A DNA stretch of 64,000 nt from Kerstersia gyiorum (GTDB lineage Bacteria > Pseudomonadota > Gammaproteobacteria > Burkholderiales > Burkholderiaceae_B), in the NCBI RefSeq assembly GCF_004216755.1, contig NZ_SGWZ01000007.1, positions 124,001-188,000 on the forward strand, written 5' to 3'. Positions 1 through 7,201 of the stretch are shown in pieces (positions within the stretch are counted from its first letter, which is position 1; each line of letters opens with the position of its first letter). The notes beneath the pieces were generated by a model, which was not told where the DNA came from, made no database searches, and saw only the letters and a program-made list of their open reading frames with translations. The position numbers and the translations under genes are program-made.

Positions 1-25
1 AGGCAAGGCGCTGTTTGTTGTGTAG
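1..25 (+). CDS. 3' end of an upstream gene (possibly carB)
   Basis: Only seven codons and a TAG stop (bases 23-25) are inside the window, reading GKALFVV. The stop lies 8 bases before the greA start, so the two are probably co-transcribed. In many proteobacteria carB precedes greA, so carB is the likeliest identity. This is inference from usual gene order; the residues themselves are too few to identify. Confidence 0.4.
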
Positions 26-33
26 GAAGAGAC

Positions 34-510
34 ATGCCTGCTATTCCGTTGACTGCGAGTGGCGTTGAACGTCTGCAAGCCGAATTGCATCAGTTGAAAA
101 CCGTTGAACGTCCCACTGTAATTGCGGCGATCGCCGATGCACGGGCCCAGGGCGACCTGTCGGAAAATGCCGAGTACGATGCGGCGCGTGAGCGTCAGGG
201 CTTCATTGAAGGCCGGATCGCCGAGCTGGAAGGAACGCTGTCAAACGCGCAAATCATCAATCCGTCCGAACTGGACGGCGAGGGCCGGGTGGTGTTCGGC
301 GCAACCGTGGAAATCGAAGACCTGGAAAGCGAAGTCCGGGTGGTGTACCAGATCGTGGGTGACGTCGAAGCGGATATCCGCGCGAACCGCATTTCGGTTT
401 CCAGTCCGGTGGCCCGTGCGCTGATCGGCAAGAGTGCTGGTGACGTCGTTGAGGTCAACGCGCCATCCGGTCTCAAGGAGTATGAAATCATCAGCGTGCG
501 CTACGCCTGA
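34..510 (+). CDS. greA: transcription elongation factor GreA
   Basis: GreA enters the RNA polymerase secondary channel and stimulates cleavage of backtracked RNA. The 158-residue product has the usual GreA length. It has an N-terminal antiparallel coiled coil (about residues 1-75) and a C-terminal FKBP-like domain (about 83-158). The coiled-coil tip reads GDLSENAEYDAAR, placing the acidic residues D41 and E44 that coordinate catalytic Mg2+ in E. coli GreA. A purine-rich ribosome binding site (AGGAAGAGA) precedes the ATG. It faces yhbY convergently across a terminator. Confidence 0.98.
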   Translation: MPAIPLTASGVERLQAELHQLKTVERPTVIAAIADARAQGDLSENAEYDAARERQGFIEGRIAELEGTLSNAQIINPSELDGEGRVVFGATVEIEDLESEVRVVYQIVGDVEADIRANRISVSSPVARALIGKSAGDVVEVNAPSGLKEYEIISVRYA

Positions 511-572
511 AAGGCAGCGCGCGGTGACTCTGGCCGGCGGCGCAGCGATGCGCCGTTGGCAAAGCAGAAATG

Positions 573-595
573 ACGGGCCATCTGGCCCGTTTTTG
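573..595 (+). terminator. rho-independent terminator of greA
   Basis: A 7-bp GC-rich stem (ACGGGCC / GGCCCGT) with loop ATCT is followed by a run of T at 590-595, about 60 bases after the greA stop. A second hairpin with the same stem, GACGGGCC / GGCCCGTC, lies at 622-643, just past the yhbY stop. It lacks a T-run in either direction. Confidence 0.85.
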
Positions 596-652
596 TTGGC
601 TGCGCGCAATGCGCGGTGCCGGACGGGCCTGTGGCGGCCCGTCATGCGTAGC

Positions 653-1201
653 TCAGCGGCCGCGACGTGCGCCAGCGCGCAGTGTCATCGAGCTGCCGCG
701 ACGGACATTGCCGCCCAGGCTGCTGCGGCCAGCGGTCTTGCTCTTGTGCAGGGTGGGGCGGGCCGGGCGGTCGGTGTCGTAGGGATCCCTGCGCGCCGGT
801 TTGGCCGGTTCGGCATTGGCCTGGCGGCGCGACGCAGGCTTGGGAGCACTGCGGCCAGCTGCAGCCTGTTTCTTGGGCACGTAGACATCGTTGTTGCGGC
901 GGCCCTGGGCTTGCGTTTCTTTTTCGACGGCGGGACGGTACAGAATCAGCATCTTGCCGAGGTGATGCACCAGGGCGCAGGAGAGCTGCTCGCAGATCGT
1001 GGCGATGATTTCTTCGCGGCTTTCGCGATCTTCGCCGCCCGCGCGTACTTTGATCAGCCCATGGGCGTTAAGATTGCGGTCGATTTCCTGAATAACGGCG
1101 TCAGTCAGCCCGCGATCCCCGATCAGTACGACCGGGTGCAGGGAGTGGGCGGCGGCGCGCAGGGCGCTGCGCTCGCGTGGAGTGATTTCTAGATTCGGCA
1201 T
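653..1201 (-). CDS. yhbY: YhbY family RNA-binding protein (CRM domain) with basic tail
   Basis: The first ~95 residues form a CRM (CRS1-YhbY) domain (PNLEITPRERSALRA, then VLIGDRGLTDAVIQEID), a KH-like fold that binds pre-50S ribosomes. After about residue 97 the protein continues with an ~85-residue low-complexity tail rich in Arg, Lys, Ala and Pro. E. coli YhbY ends near residue 97, so this 182-residue product is about twice as long; the tail is probably disordered and RNA-binding. The start at 1201 begins the conserved domain. There is no clear ribosome binding site, and a TACAAT -10-like box lies 7 bases upstream. It is head-to-head with rlmE, with 18 bases between the start codons. Confidence 0.93.
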   Translation of the reverse strand: MPNLEITPRERSALRAAAHSLHPVVLIGDRGLTDAVIQEIDRNLNAHGLIKVRAGGEDRESREEIIATICEQLSCALVHHLGKMLILYRPAVEKETQAQGRRNNDVYVPKKQAAAGRSAPKPASRRQANAEPAKPARRDPYDTDRPARPTLHKSKTAGRSSLGGNVRRGSSMTLRAGARRGR

Positions 1202-1219
1202 GAACCGGATTGTACGAGA

Positions 1220-1855
1220 ATGGCTAAGAAGAAATTTTCTAAAAGTTGGTTGCAACAGCATATTAACGACCCTTATGTGAAAATGGCACAACAGAAGGGC
1301 TATCGCGCGCGTGCGGCGTTCAAGCTGATCGAGATTCTCGACAGTGAAAAGTTGATGCGCCGAGGGGATGTGGTGGTTGATCTCGGTGCTGCGCCGGGCA
1401 GTTGGTCCCAGGTTGCACGCGAGCGGCTGGTGGGCGCGGGCGGAACGGTTGACGGTCGTATCGTGGCGCTGGACCTGTTGCCGATGGAACCCATCGCAGG
1501 GGTTACCTTCATCCAGGGGGACTTCCGGGAAGACGAAGTGCTGCGCCAGCTTGAAGAAGAGCTGCAAGGCGCCGCCGTGGATCTTGTTATTTCCGATATG
1601 GCCCCCAATCTATCCGGTGTGGGCGCTGCAGATTCGGCACGCATCCAGCATGTGTGCGAACTGGCGCTCGAATTTGCGCAGGCGCATCTCAAGCCGGATG
1701 GCGCGTTGATCGTCAAGGCGTTCCATGGCAGTGGGTTCTCACAAATTGTTGCCGATTTCAAGGGAGTGTTTCGCCGGGTGGTGGAGCGCAAGCCCAAGGC
1801 CTCGCGCGACAAATCCTCGGAAACCTTCATCGTCGGTGTCGGCCTGAAACCGTGA
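1220..1855 (+). CDS. rlmE: 23S rRNA (uridine(2552)-2'-O)-methyltransferase RlmE
   Basis: RlmE (RrmJ/FtsJ) methylates the 2'-O of U2552 in the 23S rRNA A-loop, using AdoMet. The 211-residue product has the family length. The SAM-binding motif reads VVVDLGAAPGSWSQ, and the K-D-K-E catalytic tetrad is present as K35, D126 (in DMAPN), K166 (in IVKAFHG) and E201 (in SSETF). rlmE next to ftsH is a conserved proteobacterial order, originally a heat-shock operon in E. coli. The ATG has only a weak ribosome binding site (ACGAGA). Confidence 0.97.
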   Translation: MAKKKFSKSWLQQHINDPYVKMAQQKGYRARAAFKLIEILDSEKLMRRGDVVVDLGAAPGSWSQVARERLVGAGGTVDGRIVALDLLPMEPIAGVTFIQGDFREDEVLRQLEEELQGAAVDLVISDMAPNLSGVGAADSARIQHVCELALEFAQAHLKPDGALIVKAFHGSGFSQIVADFKGVFRRVVERKPKASRDKSSETFIVGVGLKP

Positions 1856-2090
1856 AATGGCGTGTTTCGGTGCGTTGCGTCGTTGACAGTAACGCGGTTG
1901 CGCTCTTTTTCACCTTCAGAAGGTGCTTCCCGGCAGGACAGGCCGGCGAACAGGCTGAAGGGATCTGAAATGCCCGTTTCCAGACGATCTTGCGCAGGCA
2001 GGGTAGAATGGGACATATTGACAAACTCATGACGGCGCAGCGAGGGGGCTTGCCGCGTCATCTGGTCGGAATCAGAGCAGGAGATCGACC

Positions 2091-4019
2091 TTGAACAATT
2101 CGTTTTCCAAAGTGGCCGTGTGGATGGTGATTGCACTCGTCCTCTTCACGGTCTTCAAGCAGTTTGATAGCCGCGCGCCCAGTCAGGACCGCGTGAGCTA
2201 CACGCAGTTCATGGAGGACGCGCGTGGGGGGCGCATTCGTTCCGTGGACGTGCAGGGCGACACGCTGATCGTGACGCCGGACGCAGGCCGTCCGTATTCC
2301 CTGACGGCGCCGGGCGACCTGTGGATGGTGCCTGACCTGATGAAGTACGGGGTGCAGGTGTCGGGCAAGCCGCGTGAAGAGCCGTCCATGCTGATGAGCA
2401 TCTTCATTTCCTGGTTCCCGATGCTCCTGCTTATCGGGGTCTGGGTCTTCTTCATGCGTCAGATGCAGGGTGGCGGGCGCGGGGGCGCCTTCAGCTTCGG
2501 CAAATCGCGTGCGCGCATGCTGGATGAAAGCAACAACACCGTAACGTTCGCCGACGTTGCCGGTTGCGATGAAGCCAAGGAAGATGTTCAGGAAATCGTC
2601 GATTTCCTGCGCGACCCGAGCAAATTCCAGAAGCTGGGCGGCCGGATTCCCCGTGGCGTGCTGATGGTGGGCTCGCCCGGTACCGGCAAGACGCTGCTGG
2701 CCAAGGCTATCGCCGGCGAAGCCAAGGTACCGTTCTTCAGCATTTCCGGTTCCGACTTCGTTGAAATGTTCGTCGGCGTGGGCGCTGCCCGCGTGCGCGA
2801 CATGTTCGAAAACGCCAAGAAGCATGCGCCTTGCATCATCTTCATCGACGAAATCGACGCAGTCGGCCGCCAGCGTGGCGCAGGCCTGGGCGGCGGTAAC
2901 GACGAGCGCGAACAGACGCTGAACCAGATGCTGGTGGAAATGGATGGTTTCGAATCCGGCCAGAGCGTGATCGTGATCGCCGCGACCAACCGTCCCGACG
3001 TGCTGGACCCGGCGCTGACGCGTCCAGGCCGCTTCGATCGCCAGGTCGTGGTGCCGCTGCCCGACGTCCGTGGTCGCGACCAGATTCTCAAGGTGCACAT
3101 GCGCAAGGTGCCGGTGGCGCCGAACGTCGATGCTCACGTGCTGGCCCGTGGTACGCCTGGCTTCTCGGGCGCCGACCTGGCCAACCTGGTCAATGAGGCC
3201 GCGCTGTTTGCCGCCCGCCGCAATGGCCGCACCGTGGACATGGTTGACTTCGAAAAGGCCAAGGACAAGATCATTATGGGTGCGGAACGCCGCTCCATCA
3301 TGATGCCCGAGGAAGAGCGCCGCAACACGGCCTACCACGAGTCCGGCCACGCCGTCGTGGCGCGTTGCCTGCCCAAGACCGATCCCGTACACAAGGTCAC
3401 CATCATCCCGCGCGGTCGTGCGCTGGGCGTGACGATGCAACTGCCGGAAGGCGACCGCTACAGCATGGACAAAGAGCGCTTGCTCAATACCATCGCCGTG
3501 CTGTTCGGCGGCCGTATTGCCGAAGAAATCTTCATGCACCAGATGACCACTGGCGCCTCGAACGACTTCGAACGCGCCACGGCCATCGCCCGCGACATCG
3601 TGACGCGTTACGGCATGACGGAATCCCTGGGCCCGATGGTCTATGCGGATAACGAAGGCGAGGTATTCCTCGGCCGCAGCGTGACCAAGACGACCAATAT
3701 GTCCGAAGCCACCATGCAGAAGGTCGATGCGGAAATCCGCAAGATCATCGACGAGCAGTATGCCGTGGCACGCAAGATCCTCGAAGACAACCGCGAGAAG
3801 GTCGAAGTCATGACCAAGGCGCTGCTGGAATGGGAAACCATCGACTTCGACCAGATCGAGGACATCATGGCCGGGCGCAAGCCTCGTCCTCCCCACGTGC
3901 CGGATGCCCCCAGCGACAGCAACGGCAACGATGCCGCGCCTGGCGCGCCGTCGGCTGGCGTGAAGTCCGGGGAAGACGACGCCGCTGGCAACAGTGCGCC
4001 CTCGTCGCCGACGGTCTGA
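2091..4019 (+). CDS. ftsH: ATP-dependent zinc metalloprotease FtsH
   Basis: Inner-membrane AAA+ protease that degrades misfolded membrane proteins and regulators such as LpxC and sigma-32. Two membrane segments (about residues 5-22 and 100-120) flank a periplasmic loop. The AAA domain has Walker A GSPGTGKT from G194 (lysine K200), Walker B IIFIDEIDAVG and the arginine-finger region RPGRFDRQ. The zinc site H416-E-S-G-H420 follows. The C-terminal ~45 residues are Pro/Ser/Asp-rich and probably disordered. Translation appears to start at TTG (2091), with AGGAG just upstream. It lies 235 bases after rlmE and 25 bases before folP. Confidence 0.98.
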   Translation: MNNSFSKVAVWMVIALVLFTVFKQFDSRAPSQDRVSYTQFMEDARGGRIRSVDVQGDTLIVTPDAGRPYSLTAPGDLWMVPDLMKYGVQVSGKPREEPSMLMSIFISWFPMLLLIGVWVFFMRQMQGGGRGGAFSFGKSRARMLDESNNTVTFADVAGCDEAKEDVQEIVDFLRDPSKFQKLGGRIPRGVLMVGSPGTGKTLLAKAIAGEAKVPFFSISGSDFVEMFVGVGAARVRDMFENAKKHAPCIIFIDEIDAVGRQRGAGLGGGNDEREQTLNQMLVEMDGFESGQSVIVIAATNRPDVLDPALTRPGRFDRQVVVPLPDVRGRDQILKVHMRKVPVAPNVDAHVLARGTPGFSGADLANLVNEAALFAARRNGRTVDMVDFEKAKDKIIMGAERRSIMMPEEERRNTAYHESGHAVVARCLPKTDPVHKVTIIPRGRALGVTMQLPEGDRYSMDKERLLNTIAVLFGGRIAEEIFMHQMTTGASNDFERATAIARDIVTRYGMTESLGPMVYADNEGEVFLGRSVTKTTNMSEATMQKVDAEIRKIIDEQYAVARKILEDNREKVEVMTKALLEWETIDFDQIEDIMAGRKPRPPHVPDAPSDSNGNDAAPGAPSAGVKSGEDDAAGNSAPSSPTV

Positions 4020-4044
4020 TTATTGCGGTACAAATTCTGCACAC

Positions 4045-4896
4045 ATGGTAGATACGCTGCTTTGCGGACGCTTTGAGCTGGCGCTCAAGCGTCCGCTTGT
4101 CATGGGGATCGTCAATGCAACGCCGGACTCCTTTTCGGATGGCGGACAGCACGATGCCCCGGAGCAGGCCATCGCCCATGCCTGGCAGTTGCTGGAAGAA
4201 GGCGCCGATATCCTGGATATCGGCGGTGAATCGACACGGCCCGGCGCGCAGCCGGTGTCGGTCGAAGATGAGCTGGCCAGGGTGCTGCCGGTAGTGCGCG
4301 CCCTGCAGGGCGCAGGGGTGCCGCTATCTGTGGATACCTGCAAGCCCGAAGTCATGCGCCGCGTACTGGATGCCGGTGCCGACATGATCAACGATATTGC
4401 CGGTTTCAGCACGCCGGAAGCGGTAGCAGCAGTCGCCGACAGCCGTTGCGGCCTGTGCGTCATGCACATGCAGGGCGAACCGCGCACCATGCAGCAGTCG
4501 CCTGTCTACCAGGACGTGGCTGGTGATATCGCTGCTTTCCTGGCGCTGCGGGTCGCAGCGCTGGAAGCGGCAGGCGTGGCGCGTCAGCGTCTTTGCCTGG
4601 ATCCAGGCTTCGGCTTCGGCAAGACGGCGGATCAAAATTACGAATTGCTCAAACGGCTGCCTGAACTGCTGGCTGCCGGCCTGCCCCTGTTGATCGGGTT
4701 GTCGCGCAAGACCATGATAGGCGCGGCCACGGGCCGTCCGGTGGCGCAGCGTGTGGCGGGGAGCCTGGCTGGCGCACTGGCGTGCGTGGCCCGAGGTGCA
4801 AAAATTATCAGAGTGCACGACGTGGCAGCCACATGCGATGCGCTGAAAGTGTGGCAGGCTGCGGAACAGGGGTATATCTCAAATGACGAAGCGTAA
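4045..4896 (+). CDS. folP: dihydropteroate synthase
   Basis: FolP joins p-aminobenzoate to 6-hydroxymethyl-7,8-dihydropterin diphosphate in folate synthesis and is the sulfonamide target. The 283-residue product has both DHPS signatures: MGIVNATPDSFSDGG near the N-terminus and DILDIGGESTRPGA further on. SVDTCKPEVMRRVLDAG, DPGFGFGKT and GLSRKTMIG are also typical of the TIM-barrel active site. The ATG at 4045 gives the family length; an earlier in-frame start would add 17 unlikely residues overlapping ftsH. Its 3' end overlaps the start of glmM by 14 bases, so translation is probably coupled. Confidence 0.97.
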   Translation: MVDTLLCGRFELALKRPLVMGIVNATPDSFSDGGQHDAPEQAIAHAWQLLEEGADILDIGGESTRPGAQPVSVEDELARVLPVVRALQGAGVPLSVDTCKPEVMRRVLDAGADMINDIAGFSTPEAVAAVADSRCGLCVMHMQGEPRTMQQSPVYQDVAGDIAAFLALRVAALEAAGVARQRLCLDPGFGFGKTADQNYELLKRLPELLAAGLPLLIGLSRKTMIGAATGRPVAQRVAGSLAGALACVARGAKIIRVHDVAATCDALKVWQAAEQGYISNDEA

Positions 4897-6232
4897 GTAT
4901 TTCGGCACCGATGGGGTGCGCGGCAAGGTTGGCGGTCCGGTGATCAATGCGGAATTCGCCCTAAAGTTGGGTTATGCAGCCGGCAAGGTGCTGGCGCAGA
5001 GCTATGCCGGTTCCGGCCGGCCCCGCGTGCTGATCGGCAAGGACACGCGAATTTCCGGTTACATGCTGGAGTCGGCGCTGGAAGCGGGCCTGTCGGCGGC
5101 AGGCATCGACGTTCTGCTGGCCGGTCCGCTGCCGACGCCCGCCATCGCCTACCTCACGCGCGCGTTCCGCTTGAATGCCGGTGTGGTGATCAGTGCCTCG
5201 CACAACCCGTATTACGACAACGGCATCAAGTTCTTTTCCGATCAGGGCATGAAGCTGCCCGATGAGACCGAAGCCGCCATCGAGGCAGCGCTGGAGCAGC
5301 CCATCAGCTGCGTGGAGTCGGAAAAGCTGGGCCGGGCCCAGCGGCTGGACGATGCCTCGGGGCGCTACATCGAGTTCTGCAAGAGCACGTTCCCCAATGA
5401 CCTGGACCTGAGCGGCAAGAAGGTCGTGGTGGATGCCGCGCATGGCGCGGCTTACCACATCGCACCGCACGTGTTCCGCGAACTGGGTGCGACGGTGCAT
5501 GCCATCGGTTGCTCGCCTGACGGCCTGAACATCAACGAAGGCGTGGGTGCGCTGCATACCGAAGCGTTGGCCACCGAAGTGCTGGTCCGTGGTGCGGACA
5601 TGGGCGTGGCGCTCGATGGCGATGCCGACCGTATCCAGATGGTCGACGGCAACGGCCGCATCTACGACGGCGATGAATTGCTCTATGCCATCGTGCTGGA
5701 TCGCCTCAAGCGTGGCCCGGTGGAAGGCGTGGTGGGTACGCTGATGACCAACTACGGCTTCGAGCTGCAGATGAAGAAGCTCGGCATTCCCTTCGTGCGT
5801 GCCAAGGTCGGCGACCGCTATGTGCTGGAGCAGTTGCTGCAACGCGGCTGGCTGTTTGGCGGCGAAAGTTCCGGACACCTGCTGTGCCTGGATTGCCATC
5901 GCACGGGTGACGGTATCATCGCCGCGCTGCAGGTGATGGCGGCCTTGAGCCGCAATAACGTGACACTCGCCGATTGGGTGTCCGATCTGAAAATGTATCC
6001 GCAAGTCATGATCAATGTGCCCCTGAACCCCGGGACTGACTGGCAGGCTCATCCGGGTCTCAAGGCGGCGCAAGCAGACGTGGAAGCGCGACTGGCTGGC
6101 CGTGGCCGGATTCTGATCCGTGCTTCCGGCACCGAACCTAAGCTGCGGCTGATGGTCGAAGCGGAGGAAGCGGAACTGGCTCGTTCGTGCGCGCAGCATC
6201 TGGCCAGCGTAAACTTCACCCAGGCTTCATGA
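4883..6232 (+). CDS. glmM: phosphoglucosamine mutase
   Basis: GlmM converts glucosamine-6-phosphate to glucosamine-1-phosphate for UDP-GlcNAc, peptidoglycan and LPS. The 449-residue product has the family length. The phosphoserine loop VISASHNPYYDNGIKFF places the active serine near residue 106. The Mg2+ loop is DGDADRI, the sugar loop GGESSGH and the phosphate-binding loop RASGTEPKLR. folP-glmM is a conserved pair. The next gene has its own promoter 14 bases after this stop. Confidence 0.98.
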   Translation: MTKRKYFGTDGVRGKVGGPVINAEFALKLGYAAGKVLAQSYAGSGRPRVLIGKDTRISGYMLESALEAGLSAAGIDVLLAGPLPTPAIAYLTRAFRLNAGVVISASHNPYYDNGIKFFSDQGMKLPDETEAAIEAALEQPISCVESEKLGRAQRLDDASGRYIEFCKSTFPNDLDLSGKKVVVDAAHGAAYHIAPHVFRELGATVHAIGCSPDGLNINEGVGALHTEALATEVLVRGADMGVALDGDADRIQMVDGNGRIYDGDELLYAIVLDRLKRGPVEGVVGTLMTNYGFELQMKKLGIPFVRAKVGDRYVLEQLLQRGWLFGGESSGHLLCLDCHRTGDGIIAALQVMAALSRNNVTLADWVSDLKMYPQVMINVPLNPGTDWQAHPGLKAAQADVEARLAGRGRILIRASGTEPKLRLMVEAEEAELARSCAQHLASVNFTQAS

Positions 6233-6245
6233 AAGTGTCAATGAC

Positions 6246-6273
6246 TTGAAATGTCGCTGAGCGACACTATGAT
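6246..6273 (+). promoter_or_regulatory. olsB promoter with a perfect palindrome in its spacer
   Basis: A sigma-70-like promoter, TTGAAA (6246-6251), 16-base spacer, TATGAT (6268-6273), matches consensus at 5 of 6 bases in each box. The spacer holds a perfect inverted repeat, TGTCGCTGAGCGACA (6252-6266, 7-bp arms around one base), filling 15 of its 16 bases. A bound protein there would block RNA polymerase, so this looks like a repressor operator. The predicted start near 6280 leaves a leader of about 15 bases. The binding protein is unknown. Confidence 0.65.
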
Positions 6274-6294
6274 GCCTTGCCAAGGAGTCCATGC

Positions 6295-7125
6295 ATGCTC
6301 GAATTAGCCCGAATTTCTACGCCTCAGGAGGCCGGAGAATCCTGGCCCCCCGATGGGGAGGCCGGATTGGTCGCGGGCCTGGCCAGCACGGCCGAGGAAA
6401 TCGAGCAAGTGCAGCGGCTGCGCTACCAGGTCTTTTCCGAGGAAATGGGCGCGGTGCTGCATGGCTGTGAAGACGGCCTGGATCGAGATCGTTTCGATCC
6501 CTGGTGCGAACACCTGATGGTGCGCGAACTGGGCACGGGGCGCGTCGTCGGCACCTATCGCATCCTGACGCCGCAAGGCGCGCGGGGCGCGGGTGCCTAC
6601 TATTCCGAATCCGAGTTCGATCTCAGCGGCCTGGGGGAAATCCGCCAGGAGCTGGTCGAGTTCGGCCGTTCCTGCACGCATGCCGATTTCCGCAGCGGGT
6701 CAGTGATCATGTTGCTGTGGGCTGGCCTGTCGGAGTTCCTGGTGCGCGGCAGCTTCCGCTACGTGCTGGGCTGCGCCAGCGTGCCGCTGCGTGATGATGG
6801 CGTGACGGCGGCGGAAGTCTATCGCCAGGCCGAAGCACAGATCCGTGGCCCGGGCCCGAAGGTGGCGCCCTGGCATCGTTATCCTGTCGAACGCCTGAAT
6901 CACAGCCTGCCGGCCAAGCTGCCGCCGCTGATCAAAGGCTACCTGAAAATCGGAGCCAAGGTCTGCGGCGAGCCGGCCTGGGACCCTGATTTCAATACGG
7001 CCGATTTTCCCATGTTGCTGACGGTCGATGAAATGGACGAACGTTACCGCAAGCACTTCGGGCTGGATGCCCTGCTGGCGGAAGGGTTGCCCGCCCTGGG
7101 CAATCAGCCTGGCGGGAAGGCCTGA
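6295..7125 (+). CDS. olsB: GNAT-type acyltransferase, OlsB-like (ornithine lipid synthesis)
   Basis: The sequence matches the OlsB-type GNAT-fold family, which transfers a 3-hydroxyacyl chain from ACP to the alpha-amino group of ornithine, giving lyso-ornithine lipid. Family landmarks are VQRLRYQVFSEEMG near residue 45, RVVGTYRIL, ELVEFGRSCTHADFRSG, and PPLIKGYLKIGAKVCGEPA with DFNTADFPMLL near the C-terminus. The ATG at 6295 is chosen because AAGGAG lies 7 bases upstream; a TTG 18 bases earlier is in frame but falls before the predicted leader. No olsA acyltransferase follows, so the second step must be encoded elsewhere. The assignment is by similarity; the substrate is inferred. Confidence 0.82.
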   Translation: MLELARISTPQEAGESWPPDGEAGLVAGLASTAEEIEQVQRLRYQVFSEEMGAVLHGCEDGLDRDRFDPWCEHLMVRELGTGRVVGTYRILTPQGARGAGAYYSESEFDLSGLGEIRQELVEFGRSCTHADFRSGSVIMLLWAGLSEFLVRGSFRYVLGCASVPLRDDGVTAAEVYRQAEAQIRGPGPKVAPWHRYPVERLNHSLPAKLPPLIKGYLKIGAKVCGEPAWDPDFNTADFPMLLTVDEMDERYRKHFGLDALLAEGLPALGNQPGGKA

Positions 7126-7131
7126 GATGGC

Positions 7132-7170
7132 AACGGCGCAGCGGTCTGACAGACGGCTGCGCCGTTTGGT
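7132..7170 (+). terminator. terminator downstream of olsB
   Basis: An 11-bp perfect stem (AACGGCGCAGC at 7132-7142 with GCTGCGCCGTT at 7156-7166) encloses a smaller GTCT/AGAC hairpin and is followed by TTTGG. It sits 7 bases after the olsB stop and between convergent olsB and ppx. It reads best as an olsB terminator, because the minus strand lacks a T-run after the stem. Confidence 0.7.
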
Positions 7171-7201
7171 GTTGCGCCGCTATTTGCGGGCGACGCGCAG
7201 C

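Noticed and set aside
1856..2090. Heat-shock (sigma-32) promoter for ftsH
   Set aside because: CTTG-like and CCCCAT-like boxes were sought; spacing and matches were too poor. A TTGACA at 1883 has no -10 partner.
2058..3896. 612-codon frame antisense to ftsH
   Set aside because: Shadow of ftsH with shadow-type composition.
6232..6295. Pho box upstream of olsB
   Set aside because: TGTCA occurs at 6236-6240 but the second half-site at the required 11-base spacing is TTGAA; the match is too weak.
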